The notes under the pieces are model-generated. The model had not been told where the DNA came from and ran no database searches. It saw nothing but the letters and a program-made list of their open reading frames with translations. This document shows, piece after piece, positions 1 through 8,027 of a stretch of DNA of 41,008 nucleotides. Source of the stretch: Planctomycetales bacterium 4484_113 (GTDB taxonomy: Bacteria > 4484-113); assembly GCA_002050035.1 (NCBI GenBank), contig MVCR01000001.1, positions 1 through 41,008 of the forward strand, written 5' to 3'. A program made the translations under genes and the position numbers. Every line of letters starts with the position of its first letter. Position 1 is the stretch's first letter.

Positions 1-27
1 CTCCCATGTCGATGCCCTTGCTTGTGG

Positions 28-91
28 GGCGGGGTCTCCGCGCCCCGCCTCTTCTCTCTCTCCTACTGGACGACGGGCGTCCTCGCCCGTC
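28..91. repeat. Two adjacent GC-rich REP-like hairpins
   Basis: Two inverted repeats are visible. The first has arms GGCGGGG (28-34) and CCCCGCC (43-49) around an 8-nt loop. The second has arms GACGGGCG (72-79) and CGCCCGTC (84-91) around a TCCT loop. The second, with its flank from 67, shares the block TGGA-nn-ACGGGCGTC-(C)-TCGCC with a sequence at 3344-3363, and the GGCGGGG heptamer recurs at 3374-3380. This suggests a dispersed palindromic repeat family. No T-tract follows either hairpin, so they do not look like intrinsic terminators. Confidence 0.6.
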
Positions 92-202
92 ATTTCGCCT
101 GCTGAAGGGCGCAGTCTTTGCGTCGCGCCTCCTCCTCTTTCCAACTACGATACTACCAGCTACTGCGCTACTGCCGTCCCTGGACGGCGCCCACCCCCTC
201 CG

Positions 203-3200
203 GTCCATCTTTCCGTCGCCAGTTGCTACAGTTTCCATCGCGGGACAGCGCGGCTTTCGGAGCTCATTGCGGTGGCGAAAGAACGCGGCTTCGATGCGCT
301 GGCGGTAACCGACCGCAACGGCCTCTACGGCGCGATTCAGTTCTACAAGCTCGCGAAGGAAGCCGGCGTCAAGCCTATCATCGGCGTGAGCCTTGACGAG
401 CCGTTGACGACTGGCGATGGCGGTGGACGAACGAGCGGGAAACGAGCAGAGGAGCCTACGCAACCCCTCACACTTCTGGCGAAGAACCGCCTCGGCTATG
501 CGGAGCTTTGCCATCTCGCAGACCGCCGACTGCATCCTCCTCACCGCCGACCCCGCGCTTTTGCGCACGCTGCACCCGCGTTTCCCGCCGGAGCAGCTCT
601 TCGCGGCGATACTTCCGCCGCTGGATAAAGACAGCGCTCGTGCGGCGCGGGAAATGCTGGCGCTGGCTGCGGAACTTCACCGCAAGCCGGTTGCGGTGAA
701 CGATGTGCATTTCATCTCGCCCGCGGATTGGAATATCCATCGGCTGCTGCGCGCCATTGGCGAAAACGAGACCATCTACACGGTGAAGGATACCGTCCCG
801 AATAGCCGCTACCTGCTCAACGCCAAGGAGATGCGCCGCGCCTTCCGCGAGCTTCCGGATGCGCTGGCGACGACTCGCGAGATTGCCGACGCCTGCGAGG
901 TGGAGTTTGAGCTTGGCAGGTGGGTGTTCCCGGAGTTCGCGCTGCCCGCCGGGATGACGCCGGCGAGGCGCCTGCGCGAGCTCTGCATCGCGGGGCTTTC
1001 GCGCCGCTACGAAAAGCTCACTTCCAAGATCCTCCGCCGCCTCGACTACGAGCTTGGGGTCATCAGCCGCCTCGGCTATGCGACTTATATTCTCGCGGTG
1101 CACGACATCGTGGCGGAAGCCAACCGTCGTGGCATTCCCAATCTGGGTCGCGGAAGCGCTGCCAATTCGCTTGTCTGCTACGCGCTTTTCCTCACACACG
1201 TCGACCCGCTCGCCTACAACCTCTACTTCGAGCGCTTTCTCAATCCCGAGCGCACCTCGCCGCCGGATATTGACATCGACTTCAACTGGAAGCGCCGCGA
1301 TGAAGTTATCCACTACGTCTACGAAAAGTACGGCGACCATCGCGTGGCGATGATATCCACGCACGTCACCTTCCAGGCGCGCTCGGCGCTGCGGGAGACC
1401 GCGAAGGCGCTCGGATTTCTAGATGGCGAGCTTGAGCGCGTGCTCAAGCGCCTTCCCTTCTACGCCGGCTCCGATGTGCTGGTGGATTTTGCCGAGCGCT
1501 ACCCCGAGACTCGCGGGATCGACCTCTCCGCGCCCGAATACCGCGCGCTGATTGCGCAGGCGATGAAGCTCGGCGGGCTTCCGCGCCATCTGGGCATCCA
1601 CGTCGGCGGCATCGTCATCGCCCCTGACGACATCTGCAATTACACCGCGCTCGCGCGCTCCGCCAAGGGCTTCGTGGTCACGCAGTACGATATGTTTCCC
1701 ATCGAGGATGTAGGACTCATCAAGATTGACCTGCTCGGAAACCGCTCGCTGGGCGTGCTGGAGGATACCCTGGCGACGCTGCGAGAGCGCGACATCCAGC
1801 CGCCGGTGAACGACTTCGCCGCCATCACTCGCGATGCGGAAACGGTGCGCCTCATCCGTGAGGGGCGCACTATGGGCTGCTTTTACATCGAAAGCCCCGG
1901 AATGCGTCAGCTTCTCCGGAAGCTGGGCACGCAGACCTTCGAGGAGCTCACCGCCGCGAGCAGTGTCATCCGTCCCGGCGTCGCCGAGAGTGGAATGATG
2001 CAGGAGTTCATCAAGCGCCACCGTGACCCATCTGCTGCGACCTACCTGCATCCCAAGCTCAAGAAAATCCTCGCCGAAACCTACGGTGTGATGGTCTACC
2101 AGGAAGACGTGATTCGCGTGGCGCACGAGCTTGCGGGAATGACTCTTGCGGAAGCCGATCTTCTTCGCCGGGCGATGAGCGGGAAGCTTAGAAGCTCCGA
2201 GGCGATGGCGGGAGTGCGCGAGAAGTTCCTGCGAGCCTGTGCAAGGAACGGGCTTTCGCAGTCGGCGGCGGCAGAGCTCTGGCGGCAGATTCGCTCCTTC
2301 GCCGGTTATGCCTTCTGCAAGGCGCACAGTGCAGCCTTCGCCGTGCTCAGCTTCCAGGTCGCCTATCTCAAGGCGCACCATCCTGCGGAGTTTATGGCGG
2401 CGGTGATGAGCAATCACGGCGGCTTTTACTCGACCAGCGCCTACATCCAGGAATGCCGCCGTCTGGGGCTGAGGATTCTGCTTCCCGATGTGAACGCGAG
2501 CGAGCTTGACTTCACCGCGGCGGAAAACGGCAGCGCCATTCGCGTGGGACTTTCGCAAATCGGCGAAGTGCGCACCTCCACCATTGAATCCATCCTCGCC
2601 GCAAGGAAGCGCGGCGGGCGATTCACCAGCCTCGCCGATCTCATCCGCCGCACCGATGCGCGTCTGAGCGACCTTACCGTTCTCATCAGGGTAGGAGCAC
2701 TCGACAGCCTCGGCTTCACCCGCCCGCAACTGATGGCGCTGCTTAGGAGCGAGTTCGCGCCCAACCACACGCAGGGGGACTTCCTTCCGCTTGCCGATGA
2801 AGCGCAATTTCGCGCCCTTGCCGAGAGCCTTCCCAACCTTGCCGATTACGACCGCGTCGTTCGCTGCTACCACGAGATGAAGTATCTGGGCTTCGGAGTC
2901 ACCGACCATCCGCTGGCGTTTATTGCGGCTTCAGGCGGTGATGTCGTCTCCGCAAAAGACCTGCCGCAACACGTGGGAGAAACCGTGCGCATCATCGGAT
3001 GGTGCATCGCGCACAAGCGAGCCGCGAAGCGGGAAAACGTGCGGCAATGGATATGGCATCGGCTCGTAACGACGGCGAAGGAGAGGGGGATGATTCACGG
3101 CAGAGTGCGGCGGAAGAGCTCGGAATCATCGCAAGCGGCGAACGGAAGTTCATTCCCGCCGGACGCGCGATGAAGTTTATGAGCATGGAAGACCTCACGG

Positions 3201-3415
3201 GAACCTACGAAGCGGTGCTCTTCCCGAAAGCCTACGAGCGCCTGGCACCGCTGACGGTAACTGCCGGTCCCTTCCTCCTCACCGGTTGCGTGGAGAATCC
3301 AATCCGGCGGGCAAGCTTTCCAGGCGGCGTTTCCTTCTCTCCCTGGAGCACGGGCGTCTCGCCTGCACCAACAGGCGGGGCACGGATACCCCCCCGGCGC
3401 TACCCAATTGTCTGA
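203..3415 (+). pseudogene. DNA polymerase III alpha subunit family (DnaE/error-prone type), disrupted
   Basis: This encodes a C-family replicative or translesion polymerase. The PHP start (VHLSVASCYSFHRG..., then FDALAVTDRNGLYG) reads in one frame from about 203 to 520, but no ATG, GTG or TTG precedes it in that frame before the GTG at 272, inside the domain. At about 480-530 the reading moves to another frame, apparently with loss of residues. That frame is open to 3173 and holds the palm motif PDIDIDF (about 1264-1284), the third catalytic Asp region (KIDLLGNRSLGV), and the fingers and tandem helix-hairpin-helix region (SNHGGFYSTSAYIQECRRLG). At about 3010-3170 the OB-fold moves back to the first frame (MKFMSMEDLTGTYEAVLFP) and runs into a repeat, stopping at 3415. 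The SNHGGFY-type region resembles error-prone DnaE2/ImuC-like polymerases, but no imuA or imuB is in view. Decay is the simplest reading. Sequencing error could explain the frame changes but not the missing start or the repeat at the 3' end. Confidence 0.8.
3344..3397. repeat. REP-like repeat at the dnaE 3' end
   Basis: CGGGCG (3351-3356) and CGCCTG (3360-3365) form a short imperfect hairpin. GGCGGGG follows at 3374-3380 and a run of C after 3388. The TGGAGCACGGGCGTCTCGCC block matches the hairpin near 67-88 apart from a few changes. The dnaE reading frame enters this element and ends 18 bases after it, so the element appears to have replaced the native 3' end. Confidence 0.5.
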
Positions 3416-3775
3416 CGACTGAAATCTGATGTTCACCCGCCCTGACGCGCCCAACGACTGCCCGCCGCTGTAGGTGATGAGAATAAATGTGCAGGTGATG
3501 GCGAGTGCCGCAAGGCAACCTCCCGTAAGAAATCGCGCGACCTGCAGTCACATTGGCTTCCTCTTGCCGGCATACTATCATCCTCTCTCGGCAATCAGTG
3601 CTTGCTCTATCCCAGCACGTGCTTCCCGTCGAAAGGGCGGTTGAACAGTGTTGAGTGGTCGCCACCGCTGCGCCACCCAAACGCGACGGCGTATCATTGC
3701 CATAGCCCTCTCCACTAACCCGAGCACTCGCTGAAACGATAACGCAAGATGGACCGTGCTGCAGGAAAGCTGGGA
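3416..3775. other. Non-coding gap of about 360 bases
   Basis: No convincing gene, terminator or RNA is visible between the broken polymerase gene and the convergent HemC-like gene. On the minus strand, about 3445-3530, a hydrophobic stretch (GGCLAALAITCTFILITYSGG) of one possible membrane segment can be read, but it lacks a start codon and runs into the repeat. It may be a gene remnant. Confidence 0.5.
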
Positions 3776-4684
3776 TCAGAGTTGAGGAAAGCCCGCTGTG
3801 GCGAGGAAATCGCAGGCGGCGGCTATCACTTCCTCAGCCGAATCGGCGACGAACTCTTTTCGCAGGTGCTCCCCTCGAGGGTTATCCGCAGCGTCCAGAA
3901 AAACCGAGAGGCGGAATGTCCCATCCGAACGCTCGCAACTCGCGGCAAATGAACCACTGTCGGAGACCTGGATTCTCCGTTGGACTTCCCTTTCCACCTC
4001 TATCTCCACACCCACCCGCGGATCGTGGATCAGCTTGCAGGCGTTGATCGCGTCGATGTCATCCTGCCGACACAGTACTGCGAGCGCTCCCTGCCCCGGC
4101 GGCGGCACGAGCTGGCTCACCGACACCTTGCTGACAGCGAAACCGCTCAAATCCACCTCCAGAAGCTCCAGATGGAGGCCCGGTAGCACTAGACCGTCCA
4201 TCCTCTTCTGCCTCAGTCTGCGCAGCTGAGATGCCACGTTGCCCTGCAGTGGCACAACCTTGATGTCAGGTCGCAGGTCGATGAGCTGCGCTCTGCAGCG
4301 CAGAGGCTGGATTCCCAAGCACGCGCCACTCTTCAGCTCCAGAGGTGCCCTTTCCTCCCAGGCAGCATACCGGATAACCACCACCATACGTCGCTCGCCT
4401 CGATGAGGAATCGCACCGAGCACCAACCCTTCGGGCATGACAAGCGGCAGCTGATCAACGCAGAATACCGCCAAGTCGATGTCTCCAGAAAGCAGCGCCG
4501 ACTCCAGAGTCTCGAGGGCAAACCCCCCCTCTACACTCCCGTTCATCGCTGCCTCGGCGAGAACATCGTCCGCCGTGCGCAGCACTTTCACCGAGGTTTC
4601 GGTGACCCCGCGGTCAACCATGATTCCCCGAACCAGCTGTGCTTGGTGCAGGGCAAACTCACCACCTCTAGTGCCGATAATCAT
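3776..4684 (-). CDS. HemC-fold protein (hydroxymethylbilane synthase-like), catalytic residues lost
   Basis: The 302-residue protein follows the porphobilinogen deaminase fold end to end: an IGTR start, DIDLAVF...LPLVMPEGL, ACLGIQPLRC, LQGNVASQLRRL and PPPGQGALAVLCR. True enzymes polymerise four porphobilinogens on a dipyrromethane cofactor bound to a Cys. Here the HSMKD motif, carrying catalytic Asp84 of the E. coli enzyme, reads FCVDQ (74-78). SSLRRQ reads QPLRCR, and RGNVGTRL reads QGNVASQL, losing two cofactor-binding Arg. The cofactor-Cys loop GGCQVP aligns with VSDSGS, with no Cys at that point. By family knowledge this cannot make hydroxymethylbilane. It is probably a pseudoenzyme, perhaps a tetrapyrrole- or ligand-binding protein. 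No other haem genes are nearby. The frame is intact, which argues against simple decay. Confidence 0.8.
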   Translation of the reverse strand: MIIGTRGGEFALHQAQLVRGIMVDRGVTETSVKVLRTADDVLAEAAMNGSVEGGFALETLESALLSGDIDLAVFCVDQLPLVMPEGLVLGAIPHRGERRMVVVIRYAAWEERAPLELKSGACLGIQPLRCRAQLIDLRPDIKVVPLQGNVASQLRRLRQKRMDGLVLPGLHLELLEVDLSGFAVSKVSVSQLVPPPGQGALAVLCRQDDIDAINACKLIHDPRVGVEIEVEREVQRRIQVSDSGSFAASCERSDGTFRLSVFLDAADNPRGEHLRKEFVADSAEEVIAAACDFLATAGFPQL

Positions 4685-4806
4685 AATCCGCTTCCCGATA
4701 GCTTAACATAGCGCGGAGATGAAATGAACAGACTCCGAGAGCTGCAATACCTTTCGGACTCTGCCCAGGTGAAACTGGCCTCCTAGCGCAAATCGACCGT
4801 CCAATG

Positions 4807-4812
4807 TATAAT
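4807..4812 (+). promoter_or_regulatory. -10 box TATAAT before the NucS-like gene
   Basis: A perfect TATAAT, preceded directly by TG, overlaps the apparent ATG at 4804. That ATG would lie upstream of the transcript start, so the real start is probably the GTG at 4840. The -35 region is weak. Confidence 0.6.
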
Positions 4813-4839
4813 GGAGGGGCTCGCGCAAAAGGAACAAAG

Positions 4840-5754
4840 GTGGATACCGCGTCCCCAGAAAAGAAAGTCCCGGAGATGATTGGGGAAGCAATGAAACTCC
4901 TTCCTCAACCAGCCACTCCCGCAGACATCGTGCGCTGGATTACGAAGCAGTATCCCGGGGTTCACGAGAGCACGATCCGCGCTCAGATTACGGCCTGTTG
5001 CGTGAATATGCCCTCACGCGTGAACTTCGCCCCCAACGACCATCCACGCATTGCCCAGGATCCCTCGGAGGATATTCTGTACCGGCTGGACTTCGGGCAG
5101 TATGTAACTTACGACGCCTGCGAGCACGGTGTCTGGGAGATAGCCGAGTTCGGCGGTGAGCTGATAGTGCGCCAGGTAGAGCCCAGCTCGCCTATGGCCG
5201 AACAGGAGGAGGCGTCTTCCCTTACTAGACAGGCGGCCCCAGCAGATCAGGAGGGAACGCTCCCGCACAGGGCACCTCCCGCCACGCAAGCTGCGCCGCC
5301 TGTTAAGCAAGCCACCGCTCCAGGTGGCGCACAAGCCGAAGGAGGAACCATGATCACTGAATCCCACAAGCCAGCGACAGAATCGTATCTGCGGGACATC
5401 ATCAAGTCAAACCTGGGTATGCTAGAAGAGGGAATGAAGCTCTTCACGGATTCCCAGGGAGCCAGCGGTGTGGACTACCAGACTCCACTAGGTCGCATCG
5501 ACCTTCTGGTTACTGATGCTCGCGACAATCTGGTCTTGGTTGAACTGGAGGAGGGCAGCGGCGATGGCGGCTTGATCGGCAATCTGTGTGCGCAGCTGGG
5601 TTGGGTCCAGGAGAACCTCGCCGGCAATCGGAAAGTGCGAAGCATCATTCTAACCTCTGGGCCCTCCGAGCAGCTGAAGTACGCAGCGCGTGCAGTTCCC
5701 GGAGTCGAACTGATGCACTACGAGTTCAAGTTCGAAATCAAACCGGTGAAGTAG
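4840..5754 (+). CDS. NucS/PDDEXK-like nuclease-fold protein with N-terminal winged-helix-like domain
   Basis: The 304-residue protein has three parts. The N-terminal region (about 1-105) looks helical and winged-helix-like, as in restriction-associated HTH modules. A Pro/Ala/Gln-rich linker covers about 115-170. The C-terminal domain resembles the NucS/EndoMS catalytic domain: TPLGRIDLLVTD, then LVLVELEEG, GWVQENL and RSIILTS. The fold would place Asp221 and Glu235 in the active site. The usual E-x-K Lys is replaced by Glu237 (ELE), so metal-dependent cleavage is uncertain. GTG 4840 is preferred over ATG 4804 because AAAGGA lies just upstream of it and the TATAAT at 4807 would put transcription start after 4804. 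It is monocistronic as seen. A nuclease, or a DNA-binding protein with a dead nuclease domain, fits. Confidence 0.65.
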   Translation: MDTASPEKKVPEMIGEAMKLLPQPATPADIVRWITKQYPGVHESTIRAQITACCVNMPSRVNFAPNDHPRIAQDPSEDILYRLDFGQYVTYDACEHGVWEIAEFGGELIVRQVEPSSPMAEQEEASSLTRQAAPADQEGTLPHRAPPATQAAPPVKQATAPGGAQAEGGTMITESHKPATESYLRDIIKSNLGMLEEGMKLFTDSQGASGVDYQTPLGRIDLLVTDARDNLVLVELEEGSGDGGLIGNLCAQLGWVQENLAGNRKVRSIILTSGPSEQLKYAARAVPGVELMHYEFKFEIKPVK

Positions 5755-5870
5755 ACCCGGCCGGAGGTGATGGGGCAGAACGGCAACGGTGACGCTAGTT
5801 TTGCGAACGACGTGTGGACACTGATGAGAACCTGGGAATGGACTGAGTGACCACGGAGCTCAAATGATGA

Positions 5871-5876
5871 TAGAAT
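5871..5876 (+). promoter_or_regulatory. -10 box TAGAAT before the HD-GYP gene
   Basis: TAGAAT lies 40 nt before the ATG at 5917. A partial -35 (TGACCA) sits 17 nt further upstream. Confidence 0.4.
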
Positions 5877-5916
5877 ATAGAACTCGGATGAGCCGGAGAG
5901 CCAACACAATTATCCA

Positions 5917-7695
5917 ATGAACGACCTGCCAAGAACCCGGAAAGCACGACTCTTCTACGTAGTCTTCCTCGTGCTTATTCTAGCAAGTGGTGTACCTTTA
6001 ACTGCCCTCACTTTCTACAAGCTCAAAGTTGAGCGCGATGGCTTTGCCGAGCGCCTGCAGCAGGATATGGATGGTGTGTGCCAAGCTGTTTCACGCAACG
6101 TTCAGATTTATGCAGATAGCCGCCGGCGGGAAGCAAGCCTGTTGGCAGGCATGCTGACCACGATAAACCCAGAAGACGTCGCGGGATTGCAGGCCGCACT
6201 TGCCGCGCAAGCACCAAGGCTCAGGGAGAGCTTCCGGGTGGTGCAGGTTGTGGACAGGCAGCTCAAAGTGCTTGCCGCCTACGACACTCAAAAGGGACCG
6301 CTGGAAGGACAGATCGGACTGTCTCTCGCACAACGCTCAGACTTGGAACTAGCACTGGGTCCGACTGGCTTTGGCATCACAGACGTCTTCGTCAGTGCAG
6401 CTACAGAGCACCCCTGCGTACGGATATCGGTGCCTCTTGGCTCCTCCGGCAGCAAGCCGTGGGGACTCTTGGCTTGCACGGTCGATCTCCGAGACATCGA
6501 ATGGGCGACTTCAGTGCCCTCTGATTTCCCGACTCAGGTTCAGGTCATAGACAGCGCGGGAAATCAGATATTGAGCGGGGGGAAAGTGCCCGGATACATC
6601 GCACCGATAGCTGACGTATTGCTCTGGAACTACATCCAGAGCGCGCAACGAGGGTGGCTGCCAGAGCAAAAGGCGGGCAGCCTAAGATACAGTCCCGGCG
6701 TGCACATGCGGATACCCGGAATTCGCTGGTATGTCCTCGTGCGTATTCCTGAGGACTTCGTCGCCAAGCGCATCGAGGAATTCCACTGGTCATCTATCGG
6801 AATGTTGATGATCACTTTCCTCATCGTGGTCGTGCTGGCAGCCCTGCTCTCGAACTTCGTAGTCATACCGATAACTCGGCTGAAGAGTGTTGCCATGGCG
6901 GTGGCGCGGAAGGACTTCTCACCCGCGCAGGTGCGTGCGATTCCCACCGTCTATGAGGAGGTCGACAAGATATCCCAGGCGCTTGAGGACATGGTTCTGC
7001 AGGTCGATCGCTACTTTAACGAAGTCGCCAGCACCCGTGATGCCCTCACTTTCGGCCTGACGACTATCGTCGAGTTCCGCGACCCGGAGACAGGCTATCA
7101 CGTCGAACGTATGGCCCACTACAGCCGCGAGCTGTGCCGCGCTCTAGTGGAGCGAGGGCTGAGCGAGGAGCTATCAGAAGAGCTTATCGACGACATCTTC
7201 AAGGCGGCACCACTGCACGACGTGGGGAAGGTTGCGATTCCCGATAGCATTCTCCTCAAGCCAGACCAGCTTACTCCGCGCGAATTCGAGATCATGAAAA
7301 CCCACACTACCGCCGGAGCACACGCGATTGCATCCATCCAAAGGAAGCTTCCAAGGGCTTCGTTCCTCACTCTGGCTGTGGAAATCGCCCTCGCTCACCA
7401 CGAGTGGTGGGATGGGACCGGCTATCCTTCCGGCCTCGCGGGTCAAGATATCCCTCTCAGCGCAAGGATACTGGCATTGGCCGATGTCTATGACGCACTC
7501 GCATTCCCCCGCATCTACCGGCCATACCGGTTCGGTCATAAGGAGATAATAGAGCTGATAGTCGACAAGAGCGGAACCCATTTCGATCCCCGCATCGTGG
7601 AAGCATTCGTGAACATCGAGGAGGTGTTTCAGCACATCCGTAGCGAGTTCGCGGACGTGGGAGATGCAGCTGGATCGAGTGGCCCAGCAGCATAG
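5917..7695 (+). CDS. Membrane HD-GYP domain protein (dCache-HAMP-HD-GYP), probable cyclic-di-GMP phosphodiesterase
   Basis: The protein has 592 residues. TM1 is about 12-34, followed by an extracytoplasmic Cache-like sensor region (about 40-280), TM2 (about 290-312), a HAMP-like linker (about 314-366) and an HD-GYP domain (about 375-575). Signature residues are intact: YHVERMAHYS, the metal-binding LHDVGK (His434-Asp435), MKTHTTAGA, HHEWWDGTGYPSGL with GYP at 502-504, and ILALADVYDAL. HD-GYP domains hydrolyse cyclic-di-GMP to pGpG or GMP, here probably under control of an external ligand. The gene stands alone between the NucS-like gene and valS. Cognate GGDEF proteins are not in the window. 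Confidence 0.9.
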   Translation: MNDLPRTRKARLFYVVFLVLILASGVPLTALTFYKLKVERDGFAERLQQDMDGVCQAVSRNVQIYADSRRREASLLAGMLTTINPEDVAGLQAALAAQAPRLRESFRVVQVVDRQLKVLAAYDTQKGPLEGQIGLSLAQRSDLELALGPTGFGITDVFVSAATEHPCVRISVPLGSSGSKPWGLLACTVDLRDIEWATSVPSDFPTQVQVIDSAGNQILSGGKVPGYIAPIADVLLWNYIQSAQRGWLPEQKAGSLRYSPGVHMRIPGIRWYVLVRIPEDFVAKRIEEFHWSSIGMLMITFLIVVVLAALLSNFVVIPITRLKSVAMAVARKDFSPAQVRAIPTVYEEVDKISQALEDMVLQVDRYFNEVASTRDALTFGLTTIVEFRDPETGYHVERMAHYSRELCRALVERGLSEELSEELIDDIFKAAPLHDVGKVAIPDSILLKPDQLTPREFEIMKTHTTAGAHAIASIQRKLPRASFLTLAVEIALAHHEWWDGTGYPSGLAGQDIPLSARILALADVYDALAFPRIYRPYRFGHKEIIELIVDKSGTHFDPRIVEAFVNIEEVFQHIRSEFADVGDAAGSSGPAA

Positions 7696-8027
7696 GGACA
7701 GAACGCCCGAGTTGCTTCACGCAGTCACGAGCATGTCCAGCGAGGGCGTTTCCCACGCACGCATTGTTCATTGCTCCGCTGCAAAGACGACTTATGCCAT
7801 CTGCGTCGCCTCCCATATGCTAGAATCCGGATTGAGTACTCACAGCAGGTTGACAGGAGGCGAATCTGAAAGACACATGTTCGCGGGTGTCTCTGGCAGC
7901 GGGTGCATGGTCCTTGCAGGCTCCCAAATGAGTATGGCCAAGGCTGACGTCCCCGCCGGTTCTTCAAACCCTAGCGCACGTTGGCTTTGAGGCACCGTCA
8001 ACTTACACTGAAGGTGATGATACACTC
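7696..8027 (+). other. Intergenic region and probable valS leader
   Basis: This 332-base stretch holds no gene I can support. A TAGAAT at 7821-7826 could be the valS -10 box, giving a leader of about 195 nt. Within the leader is a small hairpin with arms AGACAC (7871-7876) and GTGTCT (7887-7892). I looked for T-box elements, as expected for some aminoacyl-tRNA synthetase leaders, and saw none. AAGGTGAT just before the ATG serves as ribosome binding site. Confidence 0.4.

Noticed and set aside
468-2909. Long open frames on the minus strand opposite dnaE (298 and 496 codons)
   Set aside because: They are antisense to clear polymerase motifs and read as Arg/Gly/His-rich non-protein; a GC-rich codon-position effect.
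7664-7990. 108-codon frame between the HD-GYP gene and valS
   Set aside because: It starts inside the HD-GYP gene, has no ribosome site and no protein-like pattern, and covers the likely valS leader.
7830-8027. T-box riboswitch for valS
   Set aside because: No T-box consensus (TGGNACC) or antiterminator/terminator pair is visible in the leader.
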